A DNA stretch of 33,718 nt from JACOMS01 sp964352785 (GTDB taxonomy: Bacteria > Pseudomonadota > Alphaproteobacteria > Caulobacterales > Maricaulaceae): NCBI GenBank assembly GCA_964352785.1, contig CAYGTI010000028.1, forward strand, positions 1 to 33,718, in the 5' to 3' direction. Positions 24,695 through 32,508 of this stretch are shown here, one piece after another. Made by a program: the position numbers and the translations under genes. Under the pieces are notes generated by a model that worked only from the letters and a program-made list of their open reading frames with translations, did not search any database and was not told the DNA's origin. Every line of letters begins with the position of its first letter. Positions within the stretch are counted from its first letter, which is position 1.

Positions 24695-25234
24695 ATGGCC
24701 AGTCCCGAAGACATGCTTGCAAAGATGGTTGAAAATATGCCTGCAAAAACAGGTAAATCTTTGGATGCGTGGCTCAAAATTGTCGAGGCAAGCGGTCATC
24801 AAAAGCACGGTGAAATTCTAAAGTTTTTGAAAAGCGAACATAGTATGACTCACGGTTTTGCTAACCTTGTTTCAAGTAAGGCGCGTGAGACAGGAGAAAA
24901 AGTAGACTTGGTTGCAGCGCAATATTCAGGTGCAAAGGCAAGTCTAAAACCTATTCATGATGCAATTATAGATTTTGCCAATACACTTGGAGATGTTGAG
25001 GTAGCGCCAAAAAAAGCGAGTGTTAGTTTGCGGCGCAAGAAACAATTTGCGCTGATTACACCAGCCACTCAATCGCGTGTCGATTTAGGTTTAGCCCTTA
25101 AAGGCGAAGACGCCGTCAGCCGACTAGAAACTTATAATGCGATGTGTAGTCACCGGGTGCGTCTTGAAAGCGTGGATGATTTCGATGATGACGTTAAAGC
25201 GTGGATGCGCACCGCCTATGAGCGGGCAGGCTAG
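24695..25234 (+). CDS. DUF4287 and DUF5655 domain protein
   Basis: The 179-aa product has two small domains recognised by their conserved stretches. Residues 17-60 (KTGKSLDAWLKIVEASGHQK, then HGFANLV) match DUF4287. Residues 112-179 (RRKKQFALITPATQSRVDLG, then MCSHRVRLESVDDFDDDVKA) match DUF5655. No signal peptide or membrane segment is seen, so it is cytoplasmic. The function of the pair is unknown; DUF5655 is also found with nuclease-like and transport-annotated proteins. GAAAGAGAA precedes the start. It converges on mnmE with a 3-base gap. Confidence 0.92.
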   Translation: MASPEDMLAKMVENMPAKTGKSLDAWLKIVEASGHQKHGEILKFLKSEHSMTHGFANLVSSKARETGEKVDLVAAQYSGAKASLKPIHDAIIDFANTLGDVEVAPKKASVSLRRKKQFALITPATQSRVDLGLALKGEDAVSRLETYNAMCSHRVRLESVDDFDDDVKAWMRTAYERAG

Positions 25235-25237
25235 AAG

Positions 25238-26578
25238 TTATTTCCCGATGCAAAAGCGGGCGAAAATACGGTCAAGAACCGCTTCTATGTCGGTCTCGCC
25301 CGCAAGCTCTTTGATAGCGTGAAGTGCGGTGCGGATATCGTCGCCTGAAAGCTCCGGTGCGAGAATCAAATGATCAACTGCTCTTTGAAGGGCGCTAAGC
25401 GCGCGGGCCGCGCAGTCTGTGTGCCGGGCCCGCGTTAACCCTGCAGATTGCGAGACAGAAAACCGCGCCTCTATGGCTTGTTCCAACGCGGTTTGAAACG
25501 CGGCCAAACCTGCGCCCGTTTGCGCGCTGACATGAAAGACAGATGCGGGGGTGTCTGGCTTCGCTGCCCTGCCGCCAATATCCGTTTTGTTAACTAGTAA
25601 AAAGTCGCCGTCTTGCAACGACATCACCGCAGAGTTGGGATCGCTTGCGGCTCTGCCGTCTATCACGCCGATCCTGATATCGCTCTCGCCCGCGCGGGCT
25701 TCGGCGCGGCGCACGCCCTCGGCTTCGATCCTATTGTCCGAGCGGCGAAGCCCGGCCGTATCCGACAGGCGCACAGGCAGACCCGCTATCACCATATGCA
25801 CATCAATAATATCTCGAGTGGTGCCAGCCGTTTCTGAGACAATCGCCGCCTCGCGTCCCGCAAGGGCATTGAGCAATGTCGACTTTCCTGCGTTTGGACG
25901 CCCGATGATCGTAATATCCAATCCCGCGCGAATACGCTCCCCTCTGTGACTATCTTCTAGGGCGGCGCGCATATCTGTGATCGCGGCTTGCAAGGGCGCA
26001 TAAGCCTTGTGCGAGAGCGCGTCTGGAATGTCCCCTTCGTCCGGGAAGTCAATTTCGCCTTCTATGGCGGCCAGCGCGTCAATCAGGTGGGAGCGCCAGC
26101 CTTCATAGGTCTCGCGCAGCCCGCCTTGCATTTGCCGTAACGCCTGCGCGCGTTGCCCTTCGGTTTCTGCGTCGATCAAGTCTGCGAGGCCTTCGGCTTC
26201 GGTCAAATCCATGCGGCCATTATCAAAGGCGCGGCGGGTAAATTCACCGGGCCCAGCTTGGCGCGCGCCCGCCGCAAGACAGGCGGCGGCTAAGGCTTCG
26301 ATAACCGCCGGGCTACCATGGGTATGAAACTCTGCGACATCCTCGCCTGTAAAACTGCCGGGGCCGGGCATCCAAATAAGCAAACCGGAGTCGATGGGCG
26401 CGCCGTCCTGTGCGTAGAAATTCCTCAAAGCGGCTTGCCGGGGTTTGGGCGGGTGTTTTTGGCTGAGTGCGCGGATGATCCCTGCGGCGTTGGGGCCGCT
26501 CACACGAAATACAGACACGCCCGCGCGGCCTGCGCCGCTTGCAAGAGCAAAAATTGTATCATCGGGTATTTGTGTCAT
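25238..26578 (-). CDS. mnmE: tRNA uridine-5-carboxymethylaminomethyl modification GTPase
   Basis: MnmE works with MnmG to modify U34 of tRNAs that read split codon boxes. The 446-aa product has the N-terminal formyl-THF binding domain (PGPGSFTGEDVAEFHTHGSP, 71-90), the G domain with GRPNAGKS (226-233), AGTTRD (251-256), DTAG (273-276) and NKTD, and the C-terminal FCIGK with the essential Cys443. The length is normal. In many alphaproteobacteria mnmE heads a cluster with mnmG, rsmG and parAB near the origin; none of these is here, with a BLUF gene upstream and a DUF5655 gene converging. Confidence 0.97.
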   Translation of the reverse strand: MTQIPDDTIFALASGAGRAGVSVFRVSGPNAAGIIRALSQKHPPKPRQAALRNFYAQDGAPIDSGLLIWMPGPGSFTGEDVAEFHTHGSPAVIEALAAACLAAGARQAGPGEFTRRAFDNGRMDLTEAEGLADLIDAETEGQRAQALRQMQGGLRETYEGWRSHLIDALAAIEGEIDFPDEGDIPDALSHKAYAPLQAAITDMRAALEDSHRGERIRAGLDITIIGRPNAGKSTLLNALAGREAAIVSETAGTTRDIIDVHMVIAGLPVRLSDTAGLRRSDNRIEAEGVRRAEARAGESDIRIGVIDGRAASDPNSAVMSLQDGDFLLVNKTDIGGRAAKPDTPASVFHVSAQTGAGLAAFQTALEQAIEARFSVSQSAGLTRARHTDCAARALSALQRAVDHLILAPELSGDDIRTALHAIKELAGETDIEAVLDRIFARFCIGK

Positions 26579-26642
26579 GACGCCTCATATAAGGCGGCGC
26601 GGCAAAAGAAAATAGAAAGAATAGGCCTGCAAGACCCTTAAA

Positions 26643-27005
26643 TTAGGCGGATAATGAGAGCATTTCGCTGTTTTTGATCAAAGCATTCATTTCGGCGCTG
26701 CCTTTGGCTGAAGTAATGAATTTTACTTGCATGGGCGTATTCTTAAACTCACGAACATCCGTCTCCTGATCAGCAAGGATCATGACTTCGCGGTGCCGCG
26801 TATCGCGGGTTATCTGGCGGTAAAGCGCCTCAACCTCATGGCGCTCGCCCTCAATAATTTGTAAAATCACATCATTAGCACACAAGAGCATACCCGTAAT
26901 ATTGTGGGCTTGGTTCCGCTCGCGCGATTGCATCACGATCTTGTTGATCGTTTTTTCGCCCATGCCGGAGCGCATTTTGCTCGTATATATCAATTGATAA
27001 ACCAT
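26643..27005 (-). CDS. Stand-alone BLUF domain blue-light sensor
   Basis: The 120-aa product is a single BLUF domain that binds FAD and senses blue light. Spacing relative to AppA is exact: Tyr7 (AppA Tyr21), Asn31 (Asn45), Gln49 (Gln63) and Met92 (Met106) are all present, so the photocycle core is complete. The position of AppA Trp104 is Thr90. The stretch NITGMLLCANDVILQIIEGE is the typical central sheet. There is no fused output domain, so it likely acts through a partner protein, as PixD-like proteins do. It is a single gene, divergent from the acyltransferase and 64 bases upstream of mnmE. Confidence 0.93.
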   Translation of the reverse strand: MVYQLIYTSKMRSGMGEKTINKIVMQSRERNQAHNITGMLLCANDVILQIIEGERHEVEALYRQITRDTRHREVMILADQETDVREFKNTPMQVKFITSAKGSAEMNALIKNSEMLSLSA

Positions 27006-27148
27006 GCGAGACTGTCACCTAAATTATTATATTTTTATGACGCTAACATAAGGGTCTTAATAATTGCCTTCCAAATTTTGTGCGTCTTGATTTTAGTCTG
27101 GTAGCTTTGGTCATTGTCAAGACACTCACCGAAGCTTAGACACGCGTC

Positions 27149-28294
27149 ATGTCCCAAGCTTCACATCCACAGCGCCTTTTATCCGTGCAGGTTTTGCGCG
27201 GCGTTGCGGTTATGCTCGTGGTGTTTTTCCATATTTATGAGTTACAGCGGCTGGCATTATCTGCGCCAGGCGCAGGTTCCAATGTCGCCCGGGATCTTGA
27301 GGCTATCGCCGGGCCGTGGATGCGCGGCTATGCGGGGGTAGATCTATTTTTTGTTATTTCCGGGTTTATCATGGTGTTTATCACCGCGCATGTGCAGCCT
27401 CATTGGCGAGAGCCGCTTGTGTTTCTCAAAAAAAGGGCCATTCGTATTTACCCCCTGTGGTGGATATTTTGTGGGCTTTTAATGGCGTATTACATGGCTG
27501 TGAACGGACGGCCTCTAAGCCCGGATGCCATTGGCGCGCAGACGCAAACTTTGCCTTACCTTTTAAAATCGGCTTTTCTTATCCCGCAAGCCGATTACCC
27601 CATATTAGGCGTGGGCTGGACGCTGATCCACGAGGTCTTTTTTTATATCGTCTTTGCGGGCTTGTTATTGCTGACATTCTGGTTGCGTATCGCGGCTTTG
27701 ATTGTTTGGGCTGTAATCATTGTCTTCGCGTTGTCTCAGGGCTGGGTCAGTGCGCCAGCCAAAACCTACGGCGCTTTATCATTATCTGTTCTCACACTCG
27801 AATTTATCGCTGGCGCTGTGGCCGGTGCGCTGATTGTAAGGCGCCGTATTTTTGCTCCAGCGGTTTTTCTGGCGCTTGGAGTTATATCGTCGGGACTCGC
27901 ATTGTTTCTTTATACGGAGTCAAATTTTGACACCGTGTCCATCGGGCGCGTGATGGTCTTTACCCTGCCTTTTGCGTTTATGATTTACGGCGCGGCAGGA
28001 CTAGAAATCAAGAATGAACCGAAGCTCACGCGCCCGGGTTTTCGTTTATGGGTCTGGCTGGGCGATATCTCTTACTCGCTTTATTTGTCCCACTTGCTTG
28101 TTCTGGGTATCCTTATGCGGAGCCTGTCACTGCTTCCCGGCCCGGCCTTAGGGAGTGCTGGTTTACTTGATAATGCGCTGTTTGTCGGTTTAGGCTTAGC
28201 GGCGTCAATACTCAGCGCGGCATTATTTTATTATGGGGCCGAGCGGCCTCTACTGCGCATGATGCGGCGGCGTAAACAAACGGGCGAGAGGTAA
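27149..28294 (+). CDS. Acyltransferase-3 family membrane protein
   Basis: The 381-aa product has about ten membrane helices and the family motifs LRGVAVMLVVFFHIYE with the conserved His28, GVDLFFVISGFIM, and RAIRIYPLWW. These proteins O-acylate sugars of polysaccharides or lipids from the inner membrane; the target here is unknown. It is four bases ahead of a secreted metallo-beta-lactamase-fold gene and forms an operon with it. The start lies in a region shared with the divergent BLUF gene, where an inverted repeat GTCTTGA/TCAAGAC (27084-27090 and 27117-27123) could be a binding site. Confidence 0.94.
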   Translation: MSQASHPQRLLSVQVLRGVAVMLVVFFHIYELQRLALSAPGAGSNVARDLEAIAGPWMRGYAGVDLFFVISGFIMVFITAHVQPHWREPLVFLKKRAIRIYPLWWIFCGLLMAYYMAVNGRPLSPDAIGAQTQTLPYLLKSAFLIPQADYPILGVGWTLIHEVFFYIVFAGLLLLTFWLRIAALIVWAVIIVFALSQGWVSAPAKTYGALSLSVLTLEFIAGAVAGALIVRRRIFAPAVFLALGVISSGLALFLYTESNFDTVSIGRVMVFTLPFAFMIYGAAGLEIKNEPKLTRPGFRLWVWLGDISYSLYLSHLLVLGILMRSLSLLPGPALGSAGLLDNALFVGLGLAASILSAALFYYGAERPLLRMMRRRKQTGER

Positions 28295-28298
28295 GATA

Positions 28299-29165
28299 AT
28301 GATACGGATTTGTTTTCGAAATTTTATCACGTCTTTTGCGGCCCTTTTTTGCGTACTCCCTGCCTTGGCGCATGACAGGCAAGGTACGGCCCACGCGCAG
28401 TATATTGCGAATGAAGGTGTGTTGGTAAGCTCCGGCGATGTAAAAATAATGTTTGACCCGCTACCGCTTTCGGGATTGGGAACCTATATGAATGTGCCGG
28501 ATCAAGATCGCGCGGACATGATGGCGGGCCTGCCGCCCTATGACGGCATCGATGCTGTGTTTATCAGCCATGCTCATCGGGATCATTTCTCAGCCGGCGA
28601 CATGATCGCATACATGCAATCCAACACCGATGTTCATATTGTCATGCCCCGGCAGGCGCTGCAGATGATGCGCGGCGATACAGGCTGGGACGCGGGGCTA
28701 TTGGGCCGGATAAGCGCGCTGGATATGGCAGCGGGCGATCCTTCGCAAACTCTTGATTTGGGTGCAGTTAGCGCCAGCGCCGTGCGCATCCCGCATGCGG
28801 GGTGGCCCGCCCCGGCAAGAGCCGCCGTTCAAAACATGGTTTACCGCGTCACGTTAAGTCCATCAGAGGCGCCCGTTCAGGGCGTCACCGTCATGCATAT
28901 GGGCGACGCGGATGTGAACCCACGGCATTACGCGCCACATCAAGCCCATTGGGATGCCGCGCGTACAGACACAGCCTTTCCGCCCTATTGGTTTTTTCTC
29001 TATCCCGGCGGGGCGGATATTCTTTATCATACGATGAATGTTGATCAGGCCATCGGCACCCACGTCCCGCTACGTGTCCCGGCCGAGCTCAAAGCCAGCG
29101 GCGCGGACTATTTCAGTATCAGCGGAGAGACGCGAGCGATTAGCTCTACGCATAAACCGGATTAG
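28299..29165 (+). CDS. Secreted metallo-beta-lactamase-fold hydrolase
   Basis: The 288-aa product has an export signal (hydrophobic residues about 9-22, cut near ALAHD) and the zinc motif SHAHRDH (90-96) with His91, His93, Asp95 and His96. Further candidate ligands are the His in IPHAGW, the Asp in HMGDAD and the His in GTHVP. The layout is nearest to UlaG-like or RomA-like lactonase members. The substrate is unknown. ATG 28299 comes four bases after the acyltransferase stop, suggesting coupled translation. The operon ends at tandem terminators downstream. Confidence 0.9.
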   Translation: MIRICFRNFITSFAALFCVLPALAHDRQGTAHAQYIANEGVLVSSGDVKIMFDPLPLSGLGTYMNVPDQDRADMMAGLPPYDGIDAVFISHAHRDHFSAGDMIAYMQSNTDVHIVMPRQALQMMRGDTGWDAGLLGRISALDMAAGDPSQTLDLGAVSASAVRIPHAGWPAPARAAVQNMVYRVTLSPSEAPVQGVTVMHMGDADVNPRHYAPHQAHWDAARTDTAFPPYWFFLYPGGADILYHTMNVDQAIGTHVPLRVPAELKASGADYFSISGETRAISSTHKPD

Positions 29166-29255
29166 GCCTTCATAGGGTGTGATGTGGCCGCGAAAACCGC
29201 TTGCTGAAAAATGCGTATAAGCGCATAGTGCCTCTTCCGAGGGGCACCGCAGCGC

Positions 29256-29278
29256 TCCGGCTTTGCCGGAATTTTTTA
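29256..29278 (+). terminator. Intrinsic terminator after acyltransferase/MBL operon
   Basis: TCCGGC (29256-29261) pairs with GCCGGA (29265-29270) around TTT and is followed by ATTTTTTA. It ends the operon about 90 bases after the MBL-fold gene stop. Confidence 0.85.
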
Positions 29279-29303
29279 TCCAGTGGATGAAAAATAGCGA
29301 AGG

Positions 29304-29332
29304 TGCCGCACATGCAAATGTGCGGTATTTTT
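29304..29332 (+). terminator. Second tandem terminator upstream of TPP riboswitch
   Basis: CCGCACAT (29306-29313) and ATGTGCGG (29318-29325) form a perfect 8-bp stem with a GCAA loop, followed by TATTTTTG. With the terminator 40 bases before it, it insulates the thiamine operon from the upstream operon. Confidence 0.82.
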
Positions 29333-29352
29333 GTTGGGCTAAATGTTGAAAT

Positions 29353-29421
29353 GCAAGGGCATTCCAATGGGTTGAGACGCACTCTTATAACTTGATCCCG
29401 GTTATGCGGGCGGAAGGACGG
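29353..29421 (+). promoter_or_regulatory. TPP riboswitch (THI element)
   Basis: The 3' half has the highly conserved core of the thiamine pyrophosphate aptamer: AACTTGAT at 29389-29396, GGTTATGCGGGCGGAAGGA at 29400-29418 (consensus CTGATctGGaTAATgCcaGCGtAGGGA), and TGAGA at 29373-29377 for the pyrimidine-sensing helix. The 5' side AGGGCATTCC is weaker than the textbook GGGGTGCC. It ends directly in GGACGGAG, which is also the ribosome site of the downstream gene at 29432, so control of translation initiation is likely. It precedes an unknown membrane protein gene and thiC. Confidence 0.88.
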
Positions 29422-29431
29422 AGTCTAAATT

Positions 29432-30013
29432 GTGGTTCTTATTGATCCGAAAATTCGACAAATTATTGAGCCTTACTTGGTTCTTGATGAGAGCCTGTTA
29501 TGGGTCGGAAAAGTTGATGAAGGCCAACGCGATGCTTGGCTTCACGCTCAATTCAAATCAGACCAATTAGCTGCTCCTTGCTTTACTGCTTTAGGTGTTT
29601 GTATGGGTTATCTCTCTGTTACGCAGCAATATCAAGATAATGTATTGGGTGTAGTTTTTTATGTATTACTCGCCGTCCTGTTTTTCTGGCTGGCCAAAAT
29701 CACTATTGAGCGACTTTTCAATCAAAACAAATATAACGATCTGCGACCCTTTAGATATTATGCAATTACCAATAATTTGGTTCATTACTTTGATCGAGAT
29801 AACAAACCTCTGTTTCAATTAGATGCCAAAGATTTGCAAAGAGCAACTACTGTCAAAGAATGGAAATGGTTTAAGCAGTGGGAACCTAAGTACTTACTCT
29901 TAACGCCTGTGGGCCAAGGTCTCTTCAAAATGAGTGAAATTTATTTTCTTACTGACTTTAGAACGGCTGAAAAAGACATAAACAAAGTTATATCACAAAG
30001 GATTACCCCATGA
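29432..30013 (+). CDS. Two-TM PH-like membrane protein in TPP-riboswitch operon, unknown function
   Basis: The start is GTG 29432 with GGAG eight bases upstream at the riboswitch edge. The 193-aa product has no signal peptide; two adjacent membrane helices lie at about residues 47-90, followed by a soluble region with FRYYAITNNLVHYFDRDNK, which resembles bacterial PH-like domains (DUF304-type YxITNxR pattern), and a charged C-terminus. No thiamine-related motif is seen. The gene overlaps thiC by four bases (ATGA at 30010-30013), so translation of the two is coupled. It is AT-richer than thiC. Family assignment is weak; its place in the operon is certain. Confidence 0.85.
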   Translation: MVLIDPKIRQIIEPYLVLDESLLWVGKVDEGQRDAWLHAQFKSDQLAAPCFTALGVCMGYLSVTQQYQDNVLGVVFYVLLAVLFFWLAKITIERLFNQNKYNDLRPFRYYAITNNLVHYFDRDNKPLFQLDAKDLQRATTVKEWKWFKQWEPKYLLLTPVGQGLFKMSEIYFLTDFRTAEKDINKVISQRITP

Positions 30014-31899
30014 ATAAACCCGTAAACCAATCCGAGTTTCAGACTCCCAAAGTGACCACAGGTGCGCTGCCTGCTTCCTCCAAAGTTTACACCGCGCCTG
30101 ATAGCGCGCCGGATTTGAGGGTGCCGCACCGCTTGGTACATTTGCATGAAACGGCGAATGAGCCTAACGTACCTGTCTACGATACGTCCGGGCCTTACTC
30201 GGACGATAACGTCACGATTGACGTCGAAAAAGGCCTCGCCCGCCCTCGAACCGCATGGGTTTTAGAGCGCGGCGGCGTGGAAGAATATGAAGGCCGCGAC
30301 GTGAAACCCGAGGATAATGGCGGAGCCAAAGGTCGTCATTTGGCGCGCGAATTTCCTATTAAGAACGCGCCGTTACGCGGCGTTGCCAATAAGGATGGAA
30401 CATGGGCACCGATTACCCAATATGAGTTCGCCAAAGCGGGTATCATCACCAAAGAGATGATCTATATCGCCGAGCGCGAAAATTTGGGGCGCAAGGCTAT
30501 GGTGCCGGGCGCGCAGGCCCGCGTCGATGCGGGTGAGAGCTTCGGCGCGGATATCCCCGCTTTTGTGACGCCTGAATTTGTGCGTGATGAGGTGGCCAAA
30601 GGCCGGGCTGTCATCCCGTCCAACATCAACCATCCGGAGCTTGAGCCGCAAATTATTGGCCGTAATTTCCTTGTCAAAATCAACGCTAATATTGGCAACT
30701 CCGCTGTCGCCTCATCCGTCGAAGAAGAGGTTGATAAAATGGTCTGGGCCACGCGCTGGGGCGCGGATAATGTGATGGATTTGTCTACGGGCCGTAACAT
30801 TCACAATACCCGCGAATGGATCATCCGCAACTCCCCTGTGCCCATCGGCACAGTGCCGATCTATCAGGCGCTGGAGAAAGTGAACGGCGTCGCCGAAGAC
30901 CTGACATGGGAAATTTACCGCGATACGCTGATCGAGCAATGCGAGCAGGGCGTGGATTATTTCACCATCCATGCGGGTGTGCGCCTCGCTTATATTCACC
31001 TGACGGCGAACCGTGTTTGCGGTATTGTCTCGCGCGGCGGCTCGATCATGGCGAAATGGATGCTCGCGCGTCATGAAGAGAGCTTCCTTTATACGAAATT
31101 TCCTGAAATTTGCGACATCATGCGCCGCTATGATGTGACCTTCAGCCTCGGCGATGGCCTTCGCCCCGGCGCGATTGCCGACGCCAATGACCGCGCGCAA
31201 TTTGCCGAGCTGGAAACCCTCGGCGAGCTGACACAAATCGCGTGGGAAAAAGGCTGCCAGGTTATGATCGAAGGCCCCGGCCACGTACCGATGCATAAGA
31301 TAAAAGTGAATATGGAAAAACAGCTCCGCGAATGCGGCGAAGCGCCGTTCTATACGCTCGGGCCGCTCACGACCGACATCGCCCCCGGCTATGACCATAT
31401 CACATCGGGCATCGGCGCGGCGATGATCGGCTGGTTCGGAACCTCAATGCTGTGTTACGTCACCCCTAAAGAGCATTTGGGCTTGCCCGACCGCGACGAT
31501 GTTAAAGTCGGCGTCATTACGTACCGCTTGGCCGCTCACGCTGCTGATCTGGCCAAGGGACACCCCGCCGCGCAAATCCGCGACGACGCGCTGTCCCGCG
31601 CCCGGTTCGAGTTCAGGTGGGAAGATCAGTTCAACCTTGCACTCGATCCCGAAACCGCCAAAGATTATCACGACCAAACCCTGCCCAAAGACGCGCATAA
31701 GGTGGCGCATTTTTGCTCCATGTGCGGCCCAAAATTCTGCTCCATGGAAATCACCCGGGAGGTTCGCGAATATGCGGACGGCCTAAGCGATAATGAAAAA
31801 GCCACGCTGTACCCCGTCGAAGCGCAAGAAGGTATGGATGAGATGTCTGAGAAGTTTAAGGATCTTGGAGGGCAGATTTATTTAAAGGCGGGGGAGTGA
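30010..31899 (+). CDS. thiC: Phosphomethylpyrimidine synthase
   Basis: ThiC is a radical-SAM enzyme that rearranges aminoimidazole ribotide to HMP-phosphate, the pyrimidine part of thiamine. The 629-aa product has the C-terminal CSMCGPKFC motif with Cys569, Cys572 and Cys577 (C-x2-C-x4-C), which bind the [4Fe-4S] cluster. The core stretches VDYFTIHAGVRL, TSGIGAAMIGWFG and EGPGHVPMH are the normal family signatures. The start overlaps the upstream PH-like gene by four bases and is under the TPP riboswitch. No other thi genes are in the window; the gene at 31896 overlaps its stop. Confidence 0.98.
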   Translation: MNKPVNQSEFQTPKVTTGALPASSKVYTAPDSAPDLRVPHRLVHLHETANEPNVPVYDTSGPYSDDNVTIDVEKGLARPRTAWVLERGGVEEYEGRDVKPEDNGGAKGRHLAREFPIKNAPLRGVANKDGTWAPITQYEFAKAGIITKEMIYIAERENLGRKAMVPGAQARVDAGESFGADIPAFVTPEFVRDEVAKGRAVIPSNINHPELEPQIIGRNFLVKINANIGNSAVASSVEEEVDKMVWATRWGADNVMDLSTGRNIHNTREWIIRNSPVPIGTVPIYQALEKVNGVAEDLTWEIYRDTLIEQCEQGVDYFTIHAGVRLAYIHLTANRVCGIVSRGGSIMAKWMLARHEESFLYTKFPEICDIMRRYDVTFSLGDGLRPGAIADANDRAQFAELETLGELTQIAWEKGCQVMIEGPGHVPMHKIKVNMEKQLRECGEAPFYTLGPLTTDIAPGYDHITSGIGAAMIGWFGTSMLCYVTPKEHLGLPDRDDVKVGVITYRLAAHAADLAKGHPAAQIRDDALSRARFEFRWEDQFNLALDPETAKDYHDQTLPKDAHKVAHFCSMCGPKFCSMEITREVREYADGLSDNEKATLYPVEAQEGMDEMSEKFKDLGGQIYLKAGE

Positions 31900-32342
31900 A
31901 TACAAACAATATTGTTGTAACCACGGTTGCGTGCATTACGTTGTCTTCTCTGGCATTCGCATGTGAGATCGAATTCCGCCCACCAGTCACACACTGTTTT
32001 AAATCGGGGCCATTTGCAGGCCATGCGGTGTATTTTGGCAACATAGAAACAGATGCACATGGTGAAAGGGTGTTTCATGTTTCTGTGCAAGGTCCATTCA
32101 AAGTCTCAACAGAAAAAGGTGATACGGTTATTCCACTATTTGGACACATGCCTTTTTCCAGTGAAGCAATTAACAAGACCCATCTGGCAGAATGCGACTT
32201 GAAATTTTCACCTGATATTCTCCTTGCAAAAGGCATTGATATTTGGCGCCACCAAAATGGTGGCGTGTACTCTATTGCCATAGATGATGCCGTTGTTCTC
32301 GGATTGGAAACTATATCGCTCAGCAAAGCATTAAAAGACTAA
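31896..32342 (+). CDS. Small secreted protein of unknown function
   Basis: I do not recognise the family. The GTG start at 31896 overlaps the thiC stop (GTGA), with AAAGG about eight bases upstream. The 148-aa product has a signal peptide (hydrophobic residues about 6-20, ending SLAFACE). The mature part has Cys23, Cys34 and Cys100, plus short strands (FHVSVQGPFKVS, FSPDILLAKGIDIW) suggesting a small beta-rich domain. It may be cotranscribed with thiC by overlap, although nothing links it to thiamine. No terminator was recognised after it. Confidence 0.75.
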   Translation: MNTNNIVVTTVACITLSSLAFACEIEFRPPVTHCFKSGPFAGHAVYFGNIETDAHGERVFHVSVQGPFKVSTEKGDTVIPLFGHMPFSSEAINKTHLAECDLKFSPDILLAKGIDIWRHQNGGVYSIAIDDAVVLGLETISLSKALKD

Positions 32343-32508
32343 TGTTTCTAATGTACCGTAACTTCTAATAACGTTTTTTGGTGCAATTTTTCCTTCGGCC
32401 CGCCTTAGGTCCTTACTGCCCTCGTGGTAGTAATCCATTCTCACTTTAATCCCTTTGATGCACTATCGACATAAAACTTTCATAATAGGCGCGGAGTTTT
32501 GGGGACGG

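Noticed and set aside
27316..27930. 204-codon plus-strand frame inside the acyltransferase gene
   Set aside because: It is an out-of-frame shadow of the membrane-helix-rich acyltransferase, which has all family motifs.
30712..31398. 228-codon minus-strand open frame opposite thiC
   Set aside because: It is antisense to the conserved thiC core and its composition follows from the thiC codon pattern.
32413..32434. Imperfect hairpin TTACTGCC/GGTAGTAA as a terminator
   Set aside because: One mismatch in an 8-bp stem and no T tract on either side.
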